DNA of 64,000 nucleotides from DATMNR01 sp963702765 (GTDB lineage: Bacteria > Chloroflexota > Ktedonobacteria > Ktedonobacterales > Ktedonobacteraceae). The notes beneath the pieces are model-generated. The model was given only the letters and a program-made list of their open reading frames with translations. It was not told where the DNA came from and made no database searches. The DNA lies in contig CAVPEB010000026.1 of NCBI GenBank assembly GCA_963702765.1, positions 62,001 to 126,000 on the forward strand. Reading direction: 5' to 3'. This document shows, piece after piece, positions 52,633 through 61,524 of this stretch (the first letter of the stretch is position 1; each line of letters begins with the position of its first letter). Made by a program: the position numbers and the translations under genes.

Positions 52633-54000
52633 TTACCCCATAACCCAGGAGAATTTTTTCGGGAAGAGTGCATTAAGTAACACTGCTGCGTTGTTGTTTT
52701 CCAGCCTGACATCTGGGTAGGCATAGCGAAGTTCATCCAGGCTGCGATATCCGAAGAGTAGTTGTAAAAAAACAAGCGCTGGACAACTTGCATCTGCAGT
52801 GTTTTTGTAGACTGGTGCCCGCCATGGTTCAACGCGCGTGATGTGTCCCTTGTCAAAGACTATATGTATTCCATCGCGGAAGAGGTCAAGCGTGAATTCC
52901 CCTGTGTAGAAGGCTGCTGGAGAGTTAGCGAGCCGTTTCTCTAAGACAGGAGTAATATGGCGAATGAATGAATGTACATCTGGAACACGCACGTACCAAG
53001 CATAAGGCGGTTCATAGAACGGGGCCAAGGTCTCCCCAAGCACCTCATAAACAGGATGTTGGCTACCAAGGAAGAAACTTATTTCATCTAACGGTGGAAC
53101 ATCAGAACCAACTGCTGGTATCTGCATCCCATATGTTTGCAGGGCCCGCAAAAGTGATGGAACTACTTCATGCCAACTGACACCTTCTGCGATGTCCAGT
53201 GCATAAACGTGGAGACCTTTGCCACGGCGTCTGATGGCAAGCAACAAATACCCCTGAACTTTGCCTTCGTTATCAACGATCATTCTCACGCACATATTCT
53301 TACCACTGACGCTCGGATTAGGATCTTCTTCGATGTGGTAGCGCCAGAATCGTTCCGAGGTGATGTTCCAGATCATGCTCGACGAACGCTGGCGATTGTA
53401 CAAATCTATTAACAAAGGAATGTCTTCTGATGTCGCTATTCTTAAGGAATATGGCTCAGGAGCAGACTCTTTTGCTTTTGGAATAAGTGAAAGGTAAGTT
53501 ACCCTGCGTCCTTCTAATTCCAGCGCATACTCGTAGCCAAATTGACGATAAAAGTATGAAATGCCTGTAATTGCCTGTGCAAGATGTCCTTCCGCTTCAC
53601 TCCGTGCGTGCAACATCTCAAATAGCTTGCGTATGAGTCCGCGATTACGATAATCAGGGTGGGTAACAACAAATTCTGGTTGCCCAACTCGAAAAGCAAT
53701 ACCTTCATACTCCCATTCCAGTCGCCAGAGGCATGTACAAGCAACCAGCGTATTGCCCTCTTTTGTTGTGTCCTCTATCACTGAGTAGTCTCCAGGTCCC
53801 ATAAATGGAAAGTTCCCACTCGTATGGCGGCGCACAGCCTCTATCGCATTAATATTGAGCGGTTCGACTTCTCTATCACGAAAGACGAATCCGCACAACT
53901 GGGCAATATGTTCTGTATCATCTGGAGTAGACCAACGCTGAAGAAGTCCCCCACCTAACTCGCGACGATAGCTAGCTGAGGCGGCTGGATGTGAAGCCAT
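52633..54000 (-). CDS. Eis-like GNAT N-acetyltransferase
   Basis: A 455-aa protein with the tripartite Eis layout: an N-terminal GNAT domain ('QPEFVVTHPDYRNRGLIRKLFEML' in outline, the acetyl-CoA loop RNRGLI), a second degenerate GNAT domain ('LRIATSEDIPLLIDLYNRQR...'), and a C-terminal sterol-carrier-like domain ('YTGEFTLDLFRDGIHIVFDKG'). Eis enzymes acetylate amines of aminoglycosides or lysines; the natural substrate here is unknown. It ends close to the convergent end of the HTH-FHA-ABC gene and starts 85 bases from the ABC exporter gene that lies upstream on the same strand. Confidence 0.85.
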   Translation of the reverse strand: MASHPAASASYRRELGGGLLQRWSTPDDTEHIAQLCGFVFRDREVEPLNINAIEAVRRHTSGNFPFMGPGDYSVIEDTTKEGNTLVACTCLWRLEWEYEGIAFRVGQPEFVVTHPDYRNRGLIRKLFEMLHARSEAEGHLAQAITGISYFYRQFGYEYALELEGRRVTYLSLIPKAKESAPEPYSLRIATSEDIPLLIDLYNRQRSSSMIWNITSERFWRYHIEEDPNPSVSGKNMCVRMIVDNEGKVQGYLLLAIRRRGKGLHVYALDIAEGVSWHEVVPSLLRALQTYGMQIPAVGSDVPPLDEISFFLGSQHPVYEVLGETLAPFYEPPYAWYVRVPDVHSFIRHITPVLEKRLANSPAAFYTGEFTLDLFRDGIHIVFDKGHITRVEPWRAPVYKNTADASCPALVFLQLLFGYRSLDELRYAYPDVRLENNNAAVLLNALFPKKFSWVMG

Positions 54001-54085
54001 TGTTTATATTCCTCTGTCTTCTATTCATTATGCTGGGGGAATTGTAGAAGGGTGTTGAGAGCGTGTCAAGCGAGTTTGCATGGGT

Positions 54086-55883
54086 CTATGGGAACTGACG
54101 TTGATACAATTCAGCGTAGCGCCCACCTAATGCCAGTAACTCGTCATGGGTACCTCGTTCGACAATTTGTCCCTGATCGACTACAAGCACCAGATCGGCG
54201 TCGCGCACCGTCGAAAGGCGGTGCGCGATAATAAATGATGTGCGACCATTAAGCAGTTTCTTCAACGCATTCTGAATTAAGCTTTCAGTATACGTATCGA
54301 TGTTAGATGTTGCTTCGTCCAATATCAAAATGCGAGCATCTGCCAGCACCGTACGGGCAAAAGCAATCAACTGTCTCTGACCCTGGCTCAGTCCGGTTCC
54401 ACGTTCACCCAGCTTAGTCTTGTAGCCGTCAGGCAGGGAAAGAATGAAATCATGTACACTTACTGCTTTAGCAGCTTCTTCCACTTCGGCATCTGTGGCA
54501 TCAAGGCGTCCATAACGAATATTATCGGCTACTGTGCCTGAGAATAGAAAAGTGTCCTGCTGGACAAAGCCAATTTGCCGACGCAGACTTGCAAGCGTTA
54601 CATCGCTTGTATCAAATCCATCAATCAGCATCTTACCGCTTGTGACATCATAGAAACGAGGAATCAGGTTGACCATAGTGGATTTACCGGCGCCTGTTTC
54701 TCCAACGAGCGCTATTGTCTGACCCTGCCTGGCAATCAAGTTTATATCACGTAGCACCAGGTTTGTGGGATCAGGTTTGGCTGCATAGCTGAAATTGACA
54801 TGGTCGAAAACGACGCGACCTTCTATAGGTGGTAGTACCTGTGCATTGGGACTATCTTTCTGTTGAAGAGGTGTATCAATCAGATCAAAGATGCGTTCAG
54901 CACCAGCGAATGCGCTTTGCATCTGTGTATAAATATTGCTGATAATCTGGATAGGACGGAAGAATTGCTGCACGTAAATGAAGAAAGCTACTACAATTCC
55001 AACTTGAAGCTTGTTATTGACGACCAACCAGCCACCGAATGCTGCTACGATGACTGTCGCCAGTGTACTTAGCATATCAATCGATGGTGTAAATGCTGAA
55101 GTTACAATAACCGCTTGTACATTTACATCTCGATTTGCCGCGTTATGTTCGGCGAAGTGCTGAATATTTGCCTCTGTTCGATTATATGCCTGGGCTACAC
55201 GTACTCCAGCTAGCTCTTCTTCTAATTCTGAAGAGACGATACCAAGCACAGTGCGAGTTTTACGAAAGGCAACGCCAGAACGTCGAGCAAATAACACTGT
55301 GACCCAGATCATAACAGGCAAAACAAGAAAGCTGGCCGCTGCAAGAGGCAAACTCAATACCATCATAGCTATGATGATACCTACCAGCGAGAACACACTG
55401 CCGATGACTTGCGTAATACCCTGGCTGAGTAATTGATTGATTGTCTGGATATCATTTACCAGGCGCGACATCAAATCACCTGCTTTGTTCTGGTCAAAAA
55501 ATACCAGTGGAAGCGATTGAATTTTATCGAATATCTGGACCCGTAGTTGGGCAAGAAATCTCTGTCCGACCCAACCAATCAAATATCCTTGACCTGATTG
55601 TGCCACTAGTCCGACTAGATAAACGCCAAGTAGGAGAAGCATCGTTTTGGTCAGACCTTGGAAGATCTTTTTGTGTAATATTCATATCGATTGCGCGAGC
55701 AATGAGTGCTGGGCCAATTGCCTGTACAAGAGCCGTGATGATAACCAGTACTAGTGCACCCATCAGTTGCATGCGGAAGGGCGTGAGATAGCGCAGCAAT
55801 CTAAGTAGCAGTGCACCGCTTTGAATTCGCTCCCGTCCCATCTGCTCTTTCTGAACCATAAATATGGGCAATCTGATCCGCAC
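54086..55883 (-). CDS. ABC exporter half-transporter B (canonical site), one frameshift
   Basis: Membrane-fused exporter subunit of about 598 aa. Frame 55524-55883 gives the first helices ('LLRYLTPFRMQLMGALVLVI...'), and frame 54086-55642 gives the remaining helices and the ATPase: Walker A 'GETGAGKST', Q-loop, signature 'LSQGQRQ', Walker B 'ILILDEATSNID' with the catalytic Glu, and the H-loop 'IIAHRLSTVRDAD'. The span is one base over a multiple of three; an extra base in CTTCCAAGG near 55654-55668 breaks the frame. An ATG at 55899 with a strong GGAGAAAA site begins another frame ('MNQRVSADQIAHIYGSE') and could be the true start if a further indel exists. It pairs with half-transporter A, 44 bases upstream. 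Confidence 0.85.
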
Positions 55884-55926
55884 TTACTCGCTGATTCATA
55901 TTTTCTCCGTGAAAAGATAAAAACGC

Positions 55927-57673
55927 TTATGCAATAGCTACTTCTTTCTCATTTACCAGTTGTGACTCGAGTAGTTCAGCATATTCACAACTGGTTCGCA
56001 GCAACTCTTCGTGCGTTCCCTGTGCTATGAGCCGTCCGCCTTCTATGAGTAAGATCAGGTCTGCATTGCGAACAGTGCTAATCCGTTGAGCAATTATGAA
56101 AGATGTGCGGTTTTCCATCAAGGTTTGTAAGGCTTGCTGAATTTGAAATTCTGTCTCCGCATCTACCGCTGATGTACTGTCATCTAAAATTAATATCGAA
56201 GGATTGAGTAGAAGGGCGCGTGCGATGGCAATACGTTGTTTCTGGCCACCGCTTAACCCGACACCACGCTCACCTACGACTGTTTCATAGCCAGTAGGAA
56301 AACTGGTAATAAACGCATGTGCCTGAGCAGCTTTTGAGGCGGATTCGATCTCGTCCTGGGTCGCGCCTGGACGGCCATACGCGATATTTTCTCGTATCGT
56401 ACCGCTAAAAAGATTTGTCTCTTGAAGTACAATTCCAATTTGTGAGCGCAAACTTACCAGTGTCACATCGCGCACATCATATTCATCGACCATCACTCTC
56501 CCATCTGTGACATCGTAAAAACGTGGGATTAAATTGATGATAGAGGATTTGCCCGAACCAGTTTTTCCCAGAATTGCCACTGTCTGGCCTGGTTGTGTGA
56601 CGAAGGAGACATTGGTCAGTGTCTTGATCTCGCTGCCTGCATAACGAAAAGAAACATCTTCGAATTCGACACGTCCATGGAGATGGGTCAAAGCAATAGC
56701 ATCAGGTTTATCTGATACATCGATTGGAGCATCGATTACCTCGAACACACGGTGAGCAGAAGCGGCTGACTGTGTTATTGATGTTAGTGTGCTGCCAAGA
56801 ACGAAAACAGGCAAGAGCAAGTAGGACAGATATGAGTTGAAAGCAACTAATTCACCAATATTAAGCTGTCCTCCGATTACCTGAGCGCCGCCAAACCAGA
56901 TGACAGCCAATGTACCAAGATTGGCAATGAAAAAGATAAGTGGAAAAGACAAAGATGTGCCTCGCACAATTGCCAGATTCTCTTGCAGTAAGTCATCGTT
57001 TGCGCTTCGATAACGTGCTACTTCATATGGCTCTCGCACAAAGGCTTTAATTACTCGTACTCCTGCCAGATTTTCCTGAAGAATGGTATTGAGGTTGCCT
57101 AGCTTTTGTTGTACCAGGCGGAAGCGCGGCCCTATTCGACGTAGAAAAAATAAGAAGATAGTCAGAATAGCTGGAACTATTGTTAACACAATGATTGCCA
57201 AACGCCAGCTAGTAAGAAGCAAAATGATTGCACTTCCTAATAACATTACTATCGCATTCACGAGTTGTAACAGTCCATTACCGGTGAAGTTGCGCACAGT
57301 ATCTACATCACTCGTGACGCGAGTCATCAATTGTCCCGTCTGCGCCTGATCATGGTAGCTAAAGCTCAGATTTTCAAGGTGAGCGAAAATGGCGTTACGC
57401 ATCTCATACGCTGCGCTTTGTGAGGCTTTCTCGCTCCAAAATCCTTGCGTGAAAGTAAAGAGGTTACGAATGCCTGCTACAAGCAGTAGGAGCAGTGAGG
57501 CATAGAAGAATCACACTGAGGTTGCTGGCACTTATACCGCGATTAATGAGCACCTGTAAAATCTGTGGAGTAATTAAGCTCGTTAGTGTTACAACCAGTA
57601 AACTGGTAAAGGCTCCTAGTGTTACAGTCCAGTACTGTCGCAAATATCCGAGTGCTCTCCACAGATCACCCAT
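55927..57673 (-). CDS. ABC exporter half-transporter A (degenerate site), one frameshift
   Basis: Membrane-fused exporter subunit of about 581 aa. The N-terminal frame 57464-57673 ('WRALGYLRQYWTVTLGAFTSL...') joins frame 55927-57402 through 'FYASLLLLLVAGIRNLFTF' after removal of one base near 57500-57515. The ATPase has Walker A 'GKTGSGKSS', signature 'LSGGQKQR' and Walker B 'ILILDDSTSAVD', in which the catalytic Glu is Asp, and the H-loop His is Gln ('IIAQRISTVRNAD'). These two changes mark the degenerate site of heterodimeric exporters such as BmrCD/LmrCD/TM287-288, where the partner (B) keeps the active site. The gene begins just past a 9-bp repeat array. Substrate may be a drug, lipid or peptide. 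Confidence 0.9.
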
Positions 57674-57717
57674 CGCGTCCCGCCTTTCAAAAGCATAGTT
57701 TCAGCTAGCGGTGGTAT

Positions 57718-57789
57718 TTGTCACATATGCATCAGTTGTAGCAGTTGTAACACTTGTAACACTTGTAACGAATGTATCACTTGTAACAG
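57718..57789 (-). repeat. Array of eight 9-bp direct repeats
   Basis: On the plus strand: TTGTCACAT, ATGCATCAG, TTGTAGCAG, TTGTAACAC twice, TTGTAACGA, ATGTATCAC and TTGTAACAG, strictly 9 bases apart. Read on the minus strand the consensus is GTGTTACAA, the same as in the array at 17874-17972. It begins 45 bases upstream of the start of the ABC exporter gene A, in the same relative orientation as the first array has to the APH-type kinase gene. A low-complexity plus-strand frame across it (57711-57917) is not a gene. Confidence 0.85.
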
Positions 57790-57826
57790 GCTTTTCTACT
57801 AGCACATTAGATGTAAGCACAGCCTG

Positions 57827-58550
57827 TTACAGGGTAATGAAACCTCTGCGGACTCCTCGACTCACAGCGTCCGTGCGGCTACTTGCTCCTAGTTTAGCAT
57901 ATATTGAAGAGACATGAAATTTGACGGTGTGTTCACTGATTTGTAGCCTGCGTGCAATCAGTTTATTGGGCAATCCTCGACTGAGCAATTCCAAAACTTC
58001 GCGTTCCCGAACTGTAAGCGCTTCATCTGGTAAAACAACATTAATGTTGTCTAGCTCAAAATCACTTGAAATATAGGGATTGCCTTCACGATCGTGCGTG
58101 ATGACGTACCTCCAATTGACGGACGTCTTGCTCTAGTGCGTGCTTACCTGGTCGCAATGCATGATTATTCGGCTGTGTATCATACATATTCGGAATTACT
58201 CGTAGGCCATGAGCAGCAGCCATCACAGCTACTTGAAGCTGTGCTGTAGAAGCGTCGGGCTGCACAACTCCCCAACCTTGAGGCGAGAGCGTGTTTAGTC
58301 TGGCCGGAAGTCGAATATTGTTGCTGGATAATACCACAAGAGCAGGTGTAGTACCTTCTGCAACATGGCGTTGCAGGTCATCCAGTAACTCTTCCTCGGC
58401 TAAAACGATAACATCGATTTCAGATAGCTCGATGGTTGACCCGGCCAGCATTGCAGCCTCGCCAACCACCTGCATATCTTGATGTGTCAGTATCGTGCTC
58501 AAACCCACGCGCATCATCGGTGTTGGTGCGATGACGAAAACGCGTATCAT
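57827..58550 (-). CDS. NarL/LuxR-type regulator with degenerate receiver, one frameshift
   Basis: About 240 aa. The N-terminal receiver-like domain (frame 58086-58550, 'MIRVFVIAPTPMMRVGLSTIL') lacks the acidic pair (APTP where DDHP is usual) and the phosphoacceptor Asp ('IDVIVLAEEELL'), so it cannot be phosphorylated normally. After an extra base near 58095-58112 the frame continues as 'THDREGNPYISSDFELDNI' into a LuxR HTH: 'LTVREREVLELLSRGLPNKLIARRLQISEHTVKFHVSSIYAKLG' in outline, ending at TAA 57827. The start overlaps the stop of the upstream protease gene (ATGA), so it is the third gene of the protease operon. Non-phosphorylated receivers of this type respond to ligand or partner binding, possibly to a protease product. 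Confidence 0.85.
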
Positions 58551-59487
58551 GCAGCCTGCTCCTGTGTTCGTAACGCTACTTCAATTTCCTGTAGTTTGCC
58601 ACCTCGTAACACTCTCATCCGTACCGATTTCTTGGAACTGCTCTGGGCTAACACTGACCGTAAGGTTGCCGCGTCACTCAAAGCTGTGTTCTCAATGTCA
58701 ATGAGTACATCACCGACAAGTAGATCTGCCTGCTCTGCGAGTCCTCCTGCAATGATACCTACCACAAGCAGGCCCAACGTTTGTTCGTTTGCTAGCGCGT
58801 GACGTATATCGGATGGCAATTCGGTAGGCTGTATTTGCACACCGAGAGTAATGCGCGCCTGAGGTAACTGCGCTATCCAGGTGCTGACGAAGTACTTGGG
58901 ATAGCAACTGAAAGATCTCCGCCCATGATCATGGCGTTGATACCGATAACTTGACCCAGCGCATTCAGCAGTGGGCCACCAGAATTACCCGGTGCGAGCC
59001 GCACATCAGACTTGATGTACTCCAACTGCCTGTTGCTGTTGCGCATCTTCACTTTACTCAAAGCACTGACGATGCCTGCAGTAACGACACCACGCTGACC
59101 CCAGGGGTGTCCTATAGCGAAAACTAATTCGCCAACGCGCAACTTCGTAGAATCAGCCACAGGTATTGCTGTCAGATGGTCTGCTGGAACTTTGAGTAAT
59201 GCCAGGTCAAGTGTTGGATCACTATCAACAATCTGTGCTTCAAATACTTGACCATCTCGTAGTTCTACCAGAGTTTTCGATCCTGTGTGGGCAACAACAT
59301 GGTGGTTTGTAATAATGCCACCATTTGTTTGCCAAATCACGCCTGTCCCTGCTCCACGATCTCCTCTACGCACCTGTACAACGCTAGCCTGAGCCTGTTC
59401 GATCATCTCCCCAAGGCCGGAAGAAAAAGCATTGTTCAGTATTGATAGGGACAATCCCTGTGGTTGTCCCGCTTCTGTTGTTGTCAT
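58547..59487 (-). CDS. HtrA/DegP-like serine protease with PDZ domain (copy 2), one frameshift
   Basis: About 313 aa. The trypsin-like domain (frame 58873-59487) has the triad His in 'ITNHHVVA', Asp in 'TLDLALLKV' and Ser in 'LAPGNSGGPL'. After a single missing base near 58898-58912 ('VAIPS' then 'YFVSTWIAQLPQARITLG') the PDZ domain follows (frame 58547-58840, 'LGLLVVGIIAGGLAEQADLLVGDVLIDI'). There is no signal peptide or membrane segment: the protein starts 'MTTTEAGQPQGLSLSIL', so it appears cytoplasmic, unlike DegP. It lies 15 bases after the first protease gene and overlaps the LuxR-type gene by 4 bases. Confidence 0.85.
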
Positions 59488-59502
59488 GTGTTTTACCCTT
59501 AG

Positions 59503-60416
59503 TTAGCTTCGCTGACCAACTGTTACCTGTAATGTCTGGATTTTGCCGCCACGGTTGACTGTAACTCGGAATAGTTTTTCCAACACGATCACCTGAAAGG
59601 AGCGAGCGTAGATCTTCTGCATCCTTTAGTGGATGGTTATCCAGTGCTACCAGAATATCTCCAAGCATCAATCCACCTTTTTGAGCAGGGCTCCCCTCGT
59701 CAACCTGCACAATAAGCAAGCCATGATCCTCTGCTCTGCCATCACGTTGTGCCTCAGGTAACTGCACCAATTGGCTGCTAATGCCCAGATATCCCCGTTT
59801 AATAAAGCCCTGTTGTGCCAGCGTGTCAGCGATATCCCAGGCGATATGCGCCGGGATAGCCAGTGTTGCGCTACTTACCAGCCCCGTAGTCGTTATTCCC
59901 AACACAGATCCCTGGGTATCAATGAGAGGACCACCCGAGAATCCGGGATAAGGAATCGCATCGGTTCGAATGTATCGTTCAAGCGTCGCTCCCTGTGGCA
60001 TGCGAATTGGGCCACCAACAGCGCTGACAATACCAACACTTGCCATTGGTCCTTCATTCGGTGATCGATCCCACTGCCAGCACAAGTTGACCAACTCGCG
60101 CTTGCTCAGTTGCTTTTGCAGCAGCGTTGATTCCAAGATTAGCAACTCGTAATAGTGCCAGGTCTGTTCCCAGATCTCGTCCAGCAAATTGCGCAGGGAG
60201 AGTACGCTTATCATGTGTCTCGATCGTTAGATCATCTTCGCGCTCGAGTACATGATCTGCTGTTAAAACCAGATCCTGCGCATAGACGATGCCACTTGCC
60301 GGGCGTCCTTGACGTCCATTCACGAGTACCAATGTTGAACTAACATGCTCAACAGCATCAGCCATCTGATTTGAGAGCAAGCTAGCAATGTTCTTTTCAG
60401 TAAGTGTTTGTTCCAT
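59503..60416 (-). CDS. HtrA-like serine protease with PDZ domain (copy 1), two frameshifts
   Basis: About 303 aa after removal of two extra bases (near 60060-60072 and 59564-59575); the span is two bases over a multiple of three. The start is ATG 60416 after AAGAAGG, giving 'MEQTLTEKNIASLLSNQ'. Triad residues are His in 'LTADHVLE', Asp in 'LGTDLALLRV' and Ser in 'YPGFSGGPLID', where FSGGP replaces the usual NSGGP. The PDZ domain contains 'LLIVQVDEGSPAQKGGLMLGDILVALDNHPL' and the end reads 'IRVTVNRGGKIQTLQVTVGQRS'. Like copy 2 it lacks a signal peptide. Two diverged intracellular HtrA copies with a LuxR-type regulator form one operon. Confidence 0.85.
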
Positions 60417-60444
60417 AGTGCCTTCTTTTCTCGTAACTATCAGC

Positions 60445-60517
60445 AGGGTTTCCAAAGGGTGTAGCCTCTTGGCGGGGTGTACCCCGCTTTTCTCTCTCCC
60501 CGCCGCCGAAGGCGGCA
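60445..60517 (+). repeat. Three-hairpin dispersed repeat, copy 4
   Basis: Contains AAAGGGTGTAGCCTCTTGGC, GGGGTGTACCCC, a pyrimidine stretch and terminal hairpin CGCCGCCGAAGGCGGC. It lies just upstream of the protease operon but in plus orientation, opposite to those genes, unlike copies 2, 3 and 5. Confidence 0.8.
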
Positions 60518-60675
60518 TAATTGAAAATAAGCCTGGATAATTACCTTTGTTCTTGAGTCCTCTACAAGTAAGGACAATCTCTACACAAACTATAAGCCAG
60601 AATCAAACAATTCGCACCGTAGATTCGACTAGTAAATCCCCTGGAAAAATGACCAGTCAGGAGACAAAAATTGAC

Positions 60676-60738
60676 AGCATCAAAAAGGCCAGGTGAAGTA
60701 CGTTTATTAAACGTACTTCACCTGGCCTTTTTGATGCT
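60676..60738 (-). terminator. 63-bp perfect palindrome after the DUF3592-like gene
   Basis: Arms 60676-60706 and 60708-60738 are exact reverse complements with almost no loop. On the minus strand the descending arm contains AAAAAGGCC and CCTTTTTGATG. It starts 10 bases past the stop of the minus-strand gene at 60748, so it probably terminates that gene. Confidence 0.8.
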
Positions 60739-60747
60739 AACCTTATC

Positions 60748-61089
60748 TCAGATCTGCATTTCATAAAACGTAGGATGCTTCGGATCAATGAGAATAGGCA
60801 CAAGGCTACCTATTTTATAGAAAGGCTTGTTTTCTACAGCCAATTGCCAAAAAGTATATACCTGTCCTGTAACTGGATCAGTCCATCTAGCAGTTACATA
60901 TGGATGGTCGTGCGAAAATTGCGAATTAGAATTTCCAAGCCCATAACTAATGTCAGTTATAGTTGCTATAATGCGCCTGCCATGGTGACGAAGACGATTG
61001 AACTCCCATCCCATATATGATATGAATGCTATCAAGAGCCCTAATAGAGCTGCGATGATTAGAAAGTCAACAAGTATACTACTATCCAT
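60748..61089 (-). CDS. DUF3592-like membrane protein (113 aa)
   Basis: A 113-aa protein with one N-terminal hydrophobic helix (about residues 5-24, 'ILVDFLIIAALLGLLIAFI') followed by a beta-rich domain: 'GRRIIATITDISYG', 'PYVTARWTDPVTGQVYTFW', 'YKIGSLVPILIDPKHPTFYEM'. The pattern (modified strand, RWTDP..G, KIGS.VPV.IDP..P) is that of DUF3592 or related small membrane proteins of unknown role. AAAGGAGGAAG precedes its ATG. A perfect palindrome downstream makes it a single-gene unit. Confidence 0.8.
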   Translation of the reverse strand: MDSSILVDFLIIAALLGLLIAFISYMGWEFNRLRHHGRRIIATITDISYGLGNSNSQFSHDHPYVTARWTDPVTGQVYTFWQLAVENKPFYKIGSLVPILIDPKHPTFYEMQI

Positions 61090-61305
61090 ACGACTTCCTC
61101 CTTTATCTTGATGTCCTCTGCTTTCTTTTTATCAAACAATTTCTCATATATCTAAAACAAATGCAGAAACCTGCTATATTCCTTAATACTCAAAAAATGC
61201 TTGTTTCGTTACAGTCATTGATAACACAAACACTCTTAGCTATATCGAGGCCTCTCAAAATCACCATGTGGCAATTTTTTGTGCGCCGTAGGCGCACTTA
61301 TGTGA

Positions 61306-61352
61306 GAGTTTGGAGGGTTTATGCGCGCCACGCGCATAAACCCTCCAAACTC
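61306..61352. repeat. 20-bp perfect inverted repeat
   Basis: Arms 61306-61325 (GAGTTTGGAGGGTTTATGCG) and 61333-61352 with a 7-base loop CGCCACG. It lies between the divergent DUF3592-like gene and htpG, next to another smaller hairpin. Confidence 0.85.
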
Positions 61353-61380
61353 ACGAGAAAGGCTCCTTGCTGAGCCAAAG

Positions 61381-61465
61381 GTGAAAGTTCTTTAGAGAGG
61401 CATAGCCTTTGCAAGGATTTGGGGTGATCCTCAAATTTCCCTTTATCCTGCCGCTGCAGGCGGCA
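61381..61465 (+). repeat. Three-hairpin dispersed repeat, copy 5
   Basis: Contains GAGGCATAGCCTTTGC, TTGGGGTGATCCTCAA, a pyrimidine stretch and terminal hairpin TGCCGCTGCAGGCGGCA. It ends 59 bases before the htpG start codon, in the same orientation as htpG. Confidence 0.8.
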
Positions 61466-61524
61466 AAGAAACTTTAGTAAAAGCTCAATTTAGGCATATG
61501 AAGCTATATAGAGGAGGTATACAT

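Larger units (their letters stand above)
61090..61524. other. Intergenic region upstream of htpG with hairpins
   Basis: About 435 bases with a small hairpin at about 61281-61297 (GTGCGCC-GTA-GGCGCAC), a 20-bp hairpin at 61306-61352 and dispersed repeat copy 5 at 61381-61465. The frame at 61161-61373 only reads through the hairpins. No CIRCE-like operator (TTAGCACTC) was seen. Confidence 0.6.

Noticed and set aside
57711..57917. Small low-complexity protein (Val/Thr-rich) across the repeat array
   Set aside because: Its composition is only the translation of the 9-bp repeats (three residues per unit). It has no ribosome site, and the minus-strand equivalent over the first array is similar.
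61498..61524. Longer HtpG start (adds nine residues)
   Set aside because: The ribosome site AGGAGG lies within this extension and is spaced for ATG 61525.
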